Positions 1 to 8,584 of a DNA stretch of 64,000 nt are shown piece by piece. Source of the stretch: Thalassovita taeanensis (GTDB lineage: Bacteria; Pseudomonadota; Alphaproteobacteria; Rhodobacterales; Rhodobacteraceae); NCBI RefSeq assembly GCF_900110775.1, contig NZ_FOEP01000001.1, positions 434,001 through 498,000 of the forward strand, read 5' to 3'. The notes beneath the pieces are model-generated. The model had not been told where the DNA came from, made no database searches, and saw only the letters and a program-made list of their open reading frames with translations. Made by a program: the position numbers and the translations under genes. The stretch's first letter is position 1. Every line of letters starts with the position of its first letter.

Positions 1-738
1 GTGCAAAATATCACCAACTATGTCGCGATGAACGTGATGGCCAACGCCATGTTGGCCAGCGGCGCGTCGCCGGCAATGGTCCACGCCGAAGAAGAAGCGG
101 CCGAGTTTGCATCTTTCACACAGGCGTTGACGATCAACATCGGAACCCTATCCCCCGCTTGGGTTCGTGCAATGACCGCTGCGGCTCAGGTCGCCAATAC
201 CGTTGGCACACCGTGGGTTCTGGATCCGGTCGCCGCAGGTGCGACGGCGTTCCGGCGCGAAACCTCTGCACAGCTTTTGACCTGCAAACCGACAGTTATT
301 CGCGGCAACGCGTCCGAGATCATCGCCCTCACCGGCGAAGCCGCCAAGGGCAAAGGGGCTGATGCGGCGGATACGGTCAGTGCAGCGGAAAACGCGGCAC
401 GTATCTTGGCGCAGCAAACCGGCGCAGTTGTTGCCGTCACCGGACCAATAGATTTCGTGACAAATGGCACAGAAGCGTTTCGCATTGCCAATGGTCACGC
501 TTTGATGCCGCAAGTAACGGCCTTGGGCTGTGCTTTGACGGGCGTGGTTGGCGCCTTTGTTGTCGGGCAAGACCCGCTTGAGGCCACAGTCGCGGCGCTG
601 GCATATTACGGGCTGGCAGGCGAACATGCCGCGAAGGTGGCGCAGGGTCCTGGCAGCTTCGCCATGGGCTTCATCGATGCGCTGCACGCGATAACACCGG
701 AGGACGTAAACAACGGGGCAAAAGTGGTCGCGACATGA
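1..738 (+). CDS. thiM: Hydroxyethylthiazole kinase ThiM, 5' end cut by window
   Basis: Phosphorylates 4-methyl-5-(2-hydroxyethyl)thiazole with ATP, the thiazole salvage step of thiamin synthesis in the cytoplasm. The visible 245 residues open directly in the conserved NITNYVAMNVMAN block, which normally follows some 15-20 more residues. The GTG at base 1 is therefore probably an internal Val codon and the true start lies upstream. Also visible are VLDPVAAGA near residue 76, RGNASEI near 100, and a C-terminal GCALTG segment that matches the catalytic Cys loop of ribokinase-like ThiM proteins. The stop overlaps the thiE start by four bases (ATGA), so the two are translationally coupled. A TPP riboswitch, if present, would lie before base 1. 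Confidence 0.93.
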   Translation: MQNITNYVAMNVMANAMLASGASPAMVHAEEEAAEFASFTQALTINIGTLSPAWVRAMTAAAQVANTVGTPWVLDPVAAGATAFRRETSAQLLTCKPTVIRGNASEIIALTGEAAKGKGADAADTVSAAENAARILAQQTGAVVAVTGPIDFVTNGTEAFRIANGHALMPQVTALGCALTGVVGAFVVGQDPLEATVAALAYYGLAGEHAAKVAQGPGSFAMGFIDALHAITPEDVNNGAKVVAT

Positions 739-1340
739 ATCTCTCGATCTATTTCGTGACACCAGATGGGGCCGAAGACACGCTTGTCCTTGCCGCGCTG
801 CGTGGTGGGGCAACCGTGATCCAGTTGCGCGACAAGCAGGCAACCGACGCCGAACTAATCGCGCAGGCCCGTCGCTTGGCACCCGCCTGTGCAGCAGCCG
901 GCGTTCCACTGATCATCAATGACCGGCTTGAAGTTGCCTTGGCCAGCGGCGCTGCGGGCCTGCACATTGGACAGTCAGATGGCGACCCGCGCGGCATCCG
1001 CGCCGCCCTCGGGCGCGATCAAATCCTCGGCCTTTCCATTGAGAGCTTTGACCAATTGGCCGCTCTGCCAATGCAAGACGTGGACTACATTGGCGCAGGC
1101 CCTGTCCGCGCGACCCGATCGAAAACCAACCACGCCACGCCGATTGGTATGGACGGGCTTGCCCGCATTTCCGCCGTCAGCCCTGTGCCCACCGTTGCCA
1201 TTGGCGGCGTGAAGGCAATGGATATTCCGATGCTCAAATCCATCGGATGCGCGGGCCTAGCCGTCGTGTCCGCGATTGCGCAGGCTCCTGATCCCGAGAT
1301 GGCAACGCGCGACATGTTCCAAAAATGGAGAACAGAATGA
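735..1340 (+). CDS. thiE: Thiamine-phosphate synthase ThiE
   Basis: Couples HMP-pyrophosphate with thiazole phosphate to give thiamin monophosphate. The 201-residue length is normal. Key family motifs are intact: IQLRDKQATDAEL near residue 30 (pyrophosphate and HMP binding), LIINDRLEVA near 55, GLHIGQSD near 77, and GAGPVRATRSKTNHA near 117 with the Thr and Lys of the phosphate loop. It sits between thiM and thiD with four-base overlaps on both sides. A second, degenerate ThiE-like protein is encoded at 45966-46583; this copy is the one expected to be catalytic. Confidence 0.95.
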   Translation: MNLSIYFVTPDGAEDTLVLAALRGGATVIQLRDKQATDAELIAQARRLAPACAAAGVPLIINDRLEVALASGAAGLHIGQSDGDPRGIRAALGRDQILGLSIESFDQLAALPMQDVDYIGAGPVRATRSKTNHATPIGMDGLARISAVSPVPTVAIGGVKAMDIPMLKSIGCAGLAVVSAIAQAPDPEMATRDMFQKWRTE

Positions 1341-2152
1341 TCCCCAACATTCTTTCGATCGCCGGGTCTGACCCTTCAGGCGGGGCCGGCATCCAAGCCG
1401 ATCTCAAGGCGATTTCGGCCAACGGCGGCTACGCAATGGCCGCCATCACGGCACTGACAGTGCAAAATACCTGTGGGGTCTTTGGCGTTGAATTGCTTGC
1501 CCCTGCGTTTGTGGCTGCACAGATTAACGCAATATTTGATGACATTCGTGTCGATGCTGTCAAAATCGGCATGTTGGGCGACGTGGGCGTTATCTCGGCT
1601 GTCTCGGCCTGCCTCAAGGGCCGCGATATACCCATCGTGCTGGATCCGGTCATGGTGGCGAAGGGCGGCAACCGACTGCTCGAGGCCAAGAGCGTCGCGG
1701 CCCTGCGCGACCACCTGGTGCCACATGCAAGTGTCATAACGCCGAACCTGCCAGAGGCCGCAGATCTTCTGAATGAACCCGAAGCCACCACGCGCGCGGC
1801 GATGGAGGCGCAGGCGGCGGCCTTGTTGGCCCTTGGATGCAAGGCCGTATTGCTCAAGGGCGGACATCTTTCTGGTGGTCACAGCCCTGACCTGTTCCTT
1901 ACTCAGACGGGCAGAACTTGGATCGAAGCCCCTCGGGTCGCCACGAAAAACACGCACGGCACAGGCTGCACGCTGTCCTCAGCGCTTGCGACACAAATTG
2001 CCCTGACGGGTGATCCGCTCTCGGCCGTGCGGGCCGCAAAAACCTATACGCTTGGCGCCATTCGTGGCGCCGATGCCCTCAGCGTTGGGCACAGAAATGA
2101 CCACGGGCACGGCCCAGTCGATCACTTTTTCTCCCAAAGGACATACCCATGA
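1337..2152 (+). CDS. thiD: Hydroxymethylpyrimidine (phosphate) kinase ThiD
   Basis: Phosphorylates HMP and HMP-phosphate to HMP-pyrophosphate, the pyrimidine substrate of ThiE. 271 residues, ribokinase-like fold. Seen: SIAGSDPSGGAGIQADLK at the N terminus, DPVMVAKGG near residue 110, and NTHGTGCTLSSALA near 205 with the catalytic Cys. The ATG at 1337 overlaps the thiE stop (ATGA). An in-frame upstream ATG at 1325 lies inside thiE and would add four residues before the conserved start. The stop overlaps the next gene, for an uptake binding protein, fitting salvage of imported pyrimidine precursors. Confidence 0.95.
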   Translation: MIPNILSIAGSDPSGGAGIQADLKAISANGGYAMAAITALTVQNTCGVFGVELLAPAFVAAQINAIFDDIRVDAVKIGMLGDVGVISAVSACLKGRDIPIVLDPVMVAKGGNRLLEAKSVAALRDHLVPHASVITPNLPEAADLLNEPEATTRAAMEAQAAALLALGCKAVLLKGGHLSGGHSPDLFLTQTGRTWIEAPRVATKNTHGTGCTLSSALATQIALTGDPLSAVRAAKTYTLGAIRGADALSVGHRNDHGHGPVDHFFSQRTYP

Positions 2153-3087
2153 AACATCTCCTGACGGCCGCCGCCTTCGCACTGTTGACGACCCCAGCAC
2201 AGGCCCAAGACAAGCTGTCCATTATGCTTGACTGGTTCGTAAACCCTGACCACGGGCCGATCATCGTCGCCCAAAGCCGTGGCTACTTCGCCGAGGCCGG
2301 GCTTGAAGTTGATATAATCGCCCCCGCCGACCCATCCGATCCGCCGAAGATGGCCGCGGCAGGCAAGGTGGATCTGGCAGTTGGCTATCAGCCGCAGCTC
2401 TATCTGCAACACGCGGCAGGGCTGTCGCTGATGCGCGTCGGTACGCTGATCTCATCGCCGCTTTACTGTGTGATGGTCGATGCGGGCGGCCCGGTTCAGA
2501 CCCTCGCCGATCTGAAAGGCCGCAGGGTCGGCTATTCCGTGCCCGGCCTCGAAGAGGCGCTGATGCACACCATGTTGCGCGCCAACGGCGTAGATCCGGC
2601 AAACGTCGAGCAAATCAACGTGAACTTCGCGCTGACATCTGCTTTGGCTGCGGGTCAAGTTGATGCGGTATCCGGCGCATTTCGGAATTTTGAACTGTCT
2701 CAAATGACAGCCATCGGAAAAACCGGCCGGTGCTTCTTACCCGAAGAACATGGCGTTCCCGTCTATGACGAACTGATCTATCTGACCAACCCCGAAACCG
2801 TGGACGCCGACAAGATCGCGCGGTTCCTTGCAGCCACAAAGCGCGCCACGACCGAAATCATGGCAGATCCCGAAGCCGGGTGGCAGACGTTCCGCGCCTA
2901 TTCCGCCGAGCTGGACGACACACTCAATGCCGCAGCATGGCAGGCAACCGCACCGCTCTTTGCGACAGATCCCGGCACCCTCGATATTCAGCGATACGCA
3001 GCCTTTGGCGCCTATATGGCCGATATCGGCATGATCGCGAAGGCGCCGGAGGTCTCTACCATCGCGACCACGCTTGGCGCGCAATAG
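2149..3087 (+). CDS. thiY: ThiY-type HMP-precursor ABC transporter binding protein
   Basis: Periplasmic binding protein of the NMT1/THI5-like family, expected to bind a thiamin pyrimidine precursor (HMP or formylaminopyrimidine). 312 residues. A Sec signal peptide is visible, ending near residue 21 at TPAQAQ. The mature start KLSIMLDWFVNPDHGPIIVA is typical of the family, followed by an AGLEVDII segment and a KVDLAVGYQPQ segment. It is the third overlapping gene downstream of thiM-thiE-thiD and is followed by the matching ATPase and permease. The exact ligand cannot be read from sequence. Confidence 0.85.
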   Translation: MKHLLTAAAFALLTTPAQAQDKLSIMLDWFVNPDHGPIIVAQSRGYFAEAGLEVDIIAPADPSDPPKMAAAGKVDLAVGYQPQLYLQHAAGLSLMRVGTLISSPLYCVMVDAGGPVQTLADLKGRRVGYSVPGLEEALMHTMLRANGVDPANVEQINVNFALTSALAAGQVDAVSGAFRNFELSQMTAIGKTGRCFLPEEHGVPVYDELIYLTNPETVDADKIARFLAATKRATTEIMADPEAGWQTFRAYSAELDDTLNAAAWQATAPLFATDPGTLDIQRYAAFGAYMADIGMIAKAPEVSTIATTLGAQ

Positions 3088-3089
3088 AT

Positions 3090-3788
3090 ATGGCCGCGAA
3101 CTGGGGCATAACCGGGTCGGCGCGGATCGACCGTCAGCAGCTGTTCACTGGGCTTGAGCTGACGCTTGAGCCCGGCTGGACCTGCCTGATGGGGCCGTCA
3201 GGGGCAGGGAAATCCACTCTCCTGCGGCTGTTGGCCGGGCTCGAAACCAGTGCGACCTTCGAGGGCACCATTCGCCGACCGGACCGTATCGGGTGGATGG
3301 GTCAGACAGATCTCATGCAACCCCGGCTCACAGTCGCCCAGAATGTAACGCTGATGGCAAGGCTTGCCGCACGCCCCCACGATCCGGTTCGCACTGAAAG
3401 CATTCTGCGCTCTGTCGGTTTGGCGGGCTTTGGGCCGCGCCGCCCCGAGACTTTGTCCGGAGGGCAACGGCAGCGCGTCGCGCTGGCCCGCACGCTGATC
3501 GAGGATGCGCCTCTGATCCTTCTGGATGAGCCCTTTTCCGCGCTCGACCCCGCCAATCGCGCCGCCATGCAAGAACTGGCTTACGCGCAGTTGGCCGGGC
3601 GCACCGTCTTGCTTGTTACCCATGACCCGGCAGAAGCGCTGCGGTTGGGCACACATCTTTTCATGCTTGCGCAGGGTGGCTTGGCAACGGTCCCTGCCCT
3701 TGCCCCACCGCATCCACGCGATTCTAGCGACCTGGAACTGGCACTGGCCGCAGGGCAAATTCTGACCCGGATCAGGCAATCATCATGA
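3090..3788 (+). CDS. thiZ: ThiZ-type ABC transporter ATPase
   Basis: ATP-hydrolysing subunit that energises the ThiXYZ pyrimidine-precursor importer at the inner membrane face. 232 residues from the ATG two bases after the thiY stop; a longer in-frame reading from 2880 only runs through thiY and is not used. Walker A GPSGAGKST, signature LSGGQRQRVALAR, Walker B LILLDEPF and the switch-His VTHDPAEA are all present. The Q-loop region reads GWMGQTDLM. The stop overlaps the permease start (ATGA). Confidence 0.88.
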   Translation: MAANWGITGSARIDRQQLFTGLELTLEPGWTCLMGPSGAGKSTLLRLLAGLETSATFEGTIRRPDRIGWMGQTDLMQPRLTVAQNVTLMARLAARPHDPVRTESILRSVGLAGFGPRRPETLSGGQRQRVALARTLIEDAPLILLDEPFSALDPANRAAMQELAYAQLAGRTVLLVTHDPAEALRLGTHLFMLAQGGLATVPALAPPHPRDSSDLELALAAGQILTRIRQSS

Positions 3789-4501
3789 AGCGCGCAGCCC
3801 CATTTTTTGCCATCTTGGGATTTTGGCAGATCGTTGCCAGCTTGCAGCTTTTACCAGCCTTCGTTCTGCCCACGCCTGTGTCTGTCTTGCGCGCCATGAT
3901 CGACAACTCGGAACTGCTGTATCACAATACATTGGTGACTTTGGGCGAGGTTCTGGCGGGTATCGCGATCGGCCTGTTCTTCGGCATTGCAGCCGCTTTC
4001 ATCATGATGCTGTCGGCGGGGGTTCGCAGGGTGCTGCGCCCTGTCCTCACCGGCTCACAAGCCCTGCCCGTCTTCGTCTTGGCACCTGTACTGACCATCT
4101 GGTTTGGCTATGGCGCGGGACCGAAAATCCTCATGACGGTCCTGTTGGTGTTTTTCCCTGTTGCATCTGGTCTTCTGGACGGTTTGCTTGCAACGCCCGC
4201 CGCAACGCTTGATTTAGCTCATATCGCCAAGGCCAGCCAATGGCGCACCCTAATTTGGTTGCGCTTGCCTCACGCCTTGCCGCAGCTCGGCGCAAGCCTG
4301 CGGATCGCGGTAACTTACGCCCCCACCGGGGCCGTCATCGGTGAATGGGTCGGCGCATCGAAAGGTCTGGGGTATCTGATGTTGATGTCGAATGCCCGGC
4401 TGCGCATCGACCTGATGTTCGCGGCGCTGGCCCTTATCGTCGCAATGACACTCGTGCTGAATATAGTAACCCACCGGTTTCTGCGTCGTTTCGAAATTTG
4501 A
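3785..4501 (+). CDS. thiX: ThiX-type ABC transporter permease
   Basis: Inner-membrane permease of the ThiXYZ importer. 238 residues with about six hydrophobic segments and the cytoplasmic EAA-type loop, read as AKASQWRTLIWLRLPHALPQ near residue 150, which docks on the ATPase. It is the last gene of the thi run. The 152 bases after it, before the convergent cofD-like gene, show no clear terminator hairpin. Confidence 0.88.
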   Translation: MKRAAPFFAILGFWQIVASLQLLPAFVLPTPVSVLRAMIDNSELLYHNTLVTLGEVLAGIAIGLFFGIAAAFIMMLSAGVRRVLRPVLTGSQALPVFVLAPVLTIWFGYGAGPKILMTVLLVFFPVASGLLDGLLATPAATLDLAHIAKASQWRTLIWLRLPHALPQLGASLRIAVTYAPTGAVIGEWVGASKGLGYLMLMSNARLRIDLMFAALALIVAMTLVLNIVTHRFLRRFEI

Positions 4502-4653
4502 CCTCCGGGATCGCCACAAGTTGCCCTTCAGCTACCGCCTCAGTGTCCAAACTGGACGTGTTTGACGAACACTGCTTTTCCGACGCTTCAAGACCTTGAA
4601 TGCGCGATCGTTCAGACAGAAACCGCGCCATCAAACGCGTGCACCGCAGTCTT

Positions 4654-5835
4654 CTAAACCATAGAGACAAGCATCTCACAGACGCGGGCCGGATCGTATC
4701 GATCAGGGGTGCCATCAACCAGTGGAACACGATGACACGGAATTGCGTGCCGCGCGGTCACTTCGGCGCAGATCGAACGATCGACACCGCTATCGCAGAT
4801 GACATGTGAAAGCAGACGATGGGTTGGGGTGTCCTCTCCTGCGTCGGCGCGCAGTGGAGCCAAAAGCGCCGAAACCTGATCCGCAAGACTGAGGCCAAAT
4901 GCTTCAGGATCATGGCCCAGACTGGGAACATAGACTTTGGGCACATCACTGGCGGCGATCGCGCGCCCAACGCCCGCAGGCAGGAGGTTGGCGACAACGC
5001 TGGAAAACAGGCTTCCCGGTGGATAGCAGATGATATCCGCCTGACTTATGAGTTTCCTGTTTCTTTTCGGAAGCGGAACTTCGCGCGGCAAGATTTCCTT
5101 TTTACCATCACTTAGAAACAGCCGCGAGATGGATGAGGTGATAGGGCTTGTCTCTTTGCCGCTAATGCGACGCTGGCCAATGACACGCTGACCGTTTGCC
5201 AGGTCCACCCCAAGCTGGAGGTTTTCGTCGACCACAGCGCGCACAGTACCGCGCACGTCCACCATCTTGGACATCAAGAACAACACAGGCTCCAACAAGC
5301 GATCATTGCTGAGGTAACCGCCGGCAAGGATCAGATTGCCGATGCTGGCATTGTGATAGTCGAAGCTTTCTGGTGCGGCCTTGGCAAAATCCTGGATGAA
5401 GGATTGGATCAGCATCCGCATCGGGCGCAAAATCGCCTTGATCAACGGGTGCTTGCCTTCGATCATCGCGTCAACCTCGGCTTTCAGGTCTTCTTGTTCG
5501 GCGGTTTTTGACAATCTATGTGTAAACAGACGGTAAATGTCTGGCTGACCAAGATCCGTTTCATCGGCCAGCGCCATCAGACGGCTGCGCAAATCCCCGA
5601 CCGCTGGCATATCAAAGGCTTCGCGCAGAACCTGCGAACTGCCGCCACTGTCAAACGGGGTAATCAGGTGGCATGAATTATAAGTGTAGCGCTTGAGATG
5701 CCTCGAGATATCATTCAAAGCGCTGCCGCCGCTAAAGAACAGGATACGCGGCCCAAGGTGGGTTGCACTCAGAGATCGGGCGACACGCAGGTCGTCGGGC
5801 AGGCGTGCCTCGCGCTGTATCGTGATCTTCGCCAT
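4654..5835 (-). CDS. CofD/YvcK-related protein of GAK type
   Basis: Member of the CofD/YvcK superfamily (PF01933); CofD itself transfers a phospho-enolpyruvyl or lactyl moiety during F420 synthesis, but the reaction here is unknown. 393 residues from the ATG at 5835. Motifs: FFSGGSALNDIS near residue 32 (nucleotide loop), TPFDSGGSSQVLREAF near 55, DLRSRLMALAD, NASIGNLILAGGY near 155 (equivalent of the SFGNL motif) and PPGSLFSSVVANLLPAGV near 270. The ORF continues upstream to 6237, but that would overrun the divergent gene and the extension has no family similarity. It points away from the kinase operon across a 237-base shared promoter region. The combination matches the computationally named GAK system as I remember it. 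Confidence 0.8.
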   Translation of the reverse strand: MAKITIQREARLPDDLRVARSLSATHLGPRILFFSGGSALNDISRHLKRYTYNSCHLITPFDSGGSSQVLREAFDMPAVGDLRSRLMALADETDLGQPDIYRLFTHRLSKTAEQEDLKAEVDAMIEGKHPLIKAILRPMRMLIQSFIQDFAKAAPESFDYHNASIGNLILAGGYLSNDRLLEPVLFLMSKMVDVRGTVRAVVDENLQLGVDLANGQRVIGQRRISGKETSPITSSISRLFLSDGKKEILPREVPLPKRNRKLISQADIICYPPGSLFSSVVANLLPAGVGRAIAASDVPKVYVPSLGHDPEAFGLSLADQVSALLAPLRADAGEDTPTHRLLSHVICDSGVDRSICAEVTARHAIPCHRVPLVDGTPDRYDPARVCEMLVSMV

Positions 5836-5971
5836 GGGACAGAAACGCCTTTTTTCGACGGCGGTCTGTTCCGCCTTGGATAGGAGACCCGCGTCGCGGA
5901 TAAGGGCGTAACTATGCCCAACACCCAGATAAGGCCAACAGTGGGCGCTGTCACCCTTAGGAAGGAACAGA

Positions 5972-5988
5972 GTTTCGTCTTTCGAAAC
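5972..5988. promoter_or_regulatory. Inverted repeat in the divergent cofD-like/PhoU-APH promoter region
   Basis: GTTTCG, five bases, CGAAAC: a perfect 6-bp inverted repeat. It sits 85-101 bases before the kinase operon start and about 140-150 bases before the cofD-like start, so one repressor could serve both directions. It could be an operator or chance; no regulator gene is adjacent. Confidence 0.3.
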
Positions 5989-6072
5989 CAGGACAACATA
6001 TTGGACCCACGATTGCCTTTCACCCAATTGTCTGGAAGAACGGACCCGCACAACAGTGTTGAGGACACCGCA

Positions 6073-7707
6073 ATGAAGTTGCCCGAAGCGGTTGATGAAA
6101 ACCTGTCGTTTCTGCTGGCCGAACTCGACAGTCAGCTCACCACGCTGCAAGCTTATTTCGAAGCCCCCCAGACCGAGACCGCGCAGCGGCTGGTCCAGCG
6201 GGCGGGATATTCGCACAACCTTGGATCGCGTGTTCAAAAGGCTTGTCTGTCCGGCCTTTTACGCGGCAAAAGCACGCAAACCCGCCACCTGCAATTGCAA
6301 AGCATCGATACACTGGCGCGCAATCTAAACCTACTCAGCCGGTTGGCGCGGCGCGCGGTACAGCACGCCGAAAGCGTGGCACAACGAAAGCTTTTGCGCG
6401 CGGAAGCCTATGTGAAACCAATCCAGCAGGTACGCAGCTCGCTGAGGTTGGTTCAGGCCGCGCTGCAATCGCGCGACAGTCGGAAAGCAGTTAAAATCGG
6501 CCAGACCCGCGCCAATCTTGATGACTTTTATGACCGGCTGTTTCGCACCTATACGCGCGACATGCACGGCTCGAAACACACCGCTGATCTGGCCAATAGC
6601 CTGCTGGCGGCCAATGAAATCCGCCGGATGGGCGAGGCGGTTCAGGGGGTAAGCGAGGCGATCCTGTCGATCAACATCGGTCAGGTCGTTCAGTTTGATC
6701 GCTATTTCACCCTGCGCAGTGTCTTGGCGGGGGCCAGCACATCGGACGACGATATCGCTTTGGAACCCTTGGCCGAAACCCGGTCAGGCAGTGCCATTTC
6801 CAGCGTCAGCACCCACACCGCCCAAGGCAAACCGATTGATGCGGTGTTCAAGGATGGCGACCACAAGAAGGTGAAGGAAGAACGCGCGGGGGTCAAAAGC
6901 TGGAATTCTGTCTATCCCGGCCTCGCGCCCAAAATCCTGTCCTATGAAAAGCGCGGTGAATCAGCGGCGCTGTTGATCGAGCATCTTCCCGGCAAGACCT
7001 TCGAGGACATTGTGTTGAACGGGTCCGACGCGCAACTTGCTGCGGCGCAGGCAGCCTTGCATAAAACCGTGCGTGATATCTGGCGCAAGACCAAAACCGA
7101 TGACCCCGCCGAGGCCGCCTCGATGGATCAGCTGTCGCGCCGGATGGGCGATGTGTATCGCATCCATCCACGATTTCACGGCGGCAAAAAAATGCTTCAA
7201 GGCGTTGAGTTGCCCGGCTTTGAAGACCTGATCGCCGCCGCAGCCGCCCGCGAACGCACTCTGACGGCGCCGTTTTCGGTCTATATCCATGGCGATTTCA
7301 ATCTTGATAATGTGATCTTTGATCCGGTTGAGAAAAAGATCCGGTTCATCGACCTGCACCGGTCACGCTATATGGACTACGTTCAGGACGTGTCAGTCTT
7401 TATGGTATCGAACTATCGCCTGCAGGTGCTTGATGCCGCCACGCGCGCGCGCATTGCGCGGGTCGCCATCGGCCTGCATGACACCGCCGCAAAATTCGCC
7501 CGGACGCAGGGCGACAAGACTTTCGAATACCGACTGGCGCTGGGCTTGGCCCGGTCGTTTGCCAGTTCGACCCGCTTTATCTTTGATCACGACCACGCAA
7601 CACGGATGTTCCTGCGGGCGCGATATCTACTGGAAATGGTGCTGGCTGTCCCGGTGGGACGCGAGGCGCGTTTGAAACTGCCCATAAGGGAGCTGTTTAG
7701 TGACTGA
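6073..7707 (+). CDS. PhoU-like helical domain fused to APH-family phosphotransferase (GAK locus)
   Basis: Two-part protein of 544 residues. The N-terminal ~200 residues are Ala/Leu/Arg-rich helices resembling PhoU four-helix bundles. The C-terminal half is an aminoglycoside-phosphotransferase-like kinase with the Brenner motif YIHGDFNLDNVIF near residue 400 and the metal Asp in RFIDLHRSR, followed by DYVQD. The substrate is unknown; APH-fold kinases act on small molecules or proteins. The start was set at the ATG at 6073 because the longer frame from 5914 runs into the divergent promoter and lacks family character. The stop overlaps the ATP-grasp gene by eight bases, so it leads a tightly coupled operon. 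Confidence 0.75.
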   Translation: MKLPEAVDENLSFLLAELDSQLTTLQAYFEAPQTETAQRLVQRAGYSHNLGSRVQKACLSGLLRGKSTQTRHLQLQSIDTLARNLNLLSRLARRAVQHAESVAQRKLLRAEAYVKPIQQVRSSLRLVQAALQSRDSRKAVKIGQTRANLDDFYDRLFRTYTRDMHGSKHTADLANSLLAANEIRRMGEAVQGVSEAILSINIGQVVQFDRYFTLRSVLAGASTSDDDIALEPLAETRSGSAISSVSTHTAQGKPIDAVFKDGDHKKVKEERAGVKSWNSVYPGLAPKILSYEKRGESAALLIEHLPGKTFEDIVLNGSDAQLAAAQAALHKTVRDIWRKTKTDDPAEAASMDQLSRRMGDVYRIHPRFHGGKKMLQGVELPGFEDLIAAAAARERTLTAPFSVYIHGDFNLDNVIFDPVEKKIRFIDLHRSRYMDYVQDVSVFMVSNYRLQVLDAATRARIARVAIGLHDTAAKFARTQGDKTFEYRLALGLARSFASSTRFIFDHDHATRMFLRARYLLEMVLAVPVGREARLKLPIRELFSD

Positions 7708-8584
7708 CGTAAAAATCGGGGTGGTCGGCATTCCCGGAAAATGGTCCACCGAAGCGATCGCAGATACGCTGGAGGCGCGCACGGGTTTTCGTCTGGTGAT
7801 CGACATGGCGCGGGTGACACTTGATCTGGCCGCGGGAACCTTGATGTTTAACGGCGTCGATCTGGGGTCATTGGACGGTTTGGTGATCAAAAAGATCTCC
7901 GAGATTTACAACCCCGATGCGCTTGACCGGCTGGAAATGCTGCGCGTGGCCGAGGCGCGTGGCGTAAAAATGTTCAGCCGCCCCGAGGCGATCTTGAGGC
8001 TGATGGATCGGCTGGCCTGCACTGTCACCCTCGCCAATGCTAAAATCCCCATGCCGCCAACCATCATCACAGAAGACGAAAGCGCCGCGCACGACGCGCT
8101 GTCGCGCTATGGCTCTGCGGTGTTTAAGCCACTGTTTTCCACCAAGGCGCGCGGCATGATCCTGCTGGATCACGATGCCCCCGATGCCGTGCAACAAATC
8201 GCCAGCTTTCACGCCGATAACCCGGTGATGTACATCCAGCAGAAACAGAACCTGTCGGGACAGGATCTTGGCATGGTGTTCCTGAACGGCGAATATCTGT
8301 GTACCTATTCACGCATCAGCCAGTCGGACAGTTGGAATACGACCATCCATTCAGGCGGAAAATACGCGCCCTTCCAACCGGATGCCGAATTAATTGCGCT
8401 CGGTCGCAGGGCACAGGACCCCTTTGGGCTGAGCTTTACCACAGTCGATATTGCCCTGACTGACGCAGGCCCGATCGTGTTCGAGGTCTCGGCCTTTGGC
8501 GGCTATCGCGGTGCGCTGGAAGGCTGCGGGATCGATGCAGCAGCGCGCATCGCGGAGCATGTTCTTCACGAGGTTCAGCCATGA
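7700..8584 (+). CDS. ATP-grasp enzyme of GAK type
   Basis: RimK/ATP-grasp-fold protein of 294 residues, presumably forming an acyl-phosphate and ligating it to an amine or thiol; substrates unknown. Seen: N-terminal pre-ATP domain (GVVGIPGKWSTEAI), FSRPEAILRLMDR near residue 92, AVFKPLFSTKARGM near 135 with the ATP-binding Lys, YIQQKQNLSGQDLG near 177, and a C-terminal metal site VFEVSAFGGYRG near 261. The usual Glu-x-Asn metal pair reads Glu-Val-Ser here. The start is GTG inside the end of the preceding gene; the stop overlaps the next ATG. Confidence 0.8.
   Translation: MTDVKIGVVGIPGKWSTEAIADTLEARTGFRLVIDMARVTLDLAAGTLMFNGVDLGSLDGLVIKKISEIYNPDALDRLEMLRVAEARGVKMFSRPEAILRLMDRLACTVTLANAKIPMPPTIITEDESAAHDALSRYGSAVFKPLFSTKARGMILLDHDAPDAVQQIASFHADNPVMYIQQKQNLSGQDLGMVFLNGEYLCTYSRISQSDSWNTTIHSGGKYAPFQPDAELIALGRRAQDPFGLSFTTVDIALTDAGPIVFEVSAFGGYRGALEGCGIDAAARIAEHVLHEVQP

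Noticed and set aside
4502-4653. Terminator between thiX and the convergent CofD-like gene
   Set aside because: No stem longer than about five pairs with a T-run could be found in these 152 bases.
5914-6072. 53-residue extension of the PhoU/APH protein
   Set aside because: It occupies the shared promoter region and lacks a ribosome site; the conserved helices begin at 6073.
5836-6237. 134-residue N-terminal extension of the CofD-like protein
   Set aside because: It would overlap the start of the divergent kinase gene, and the family-like sequence begins only at MAKITIQ.
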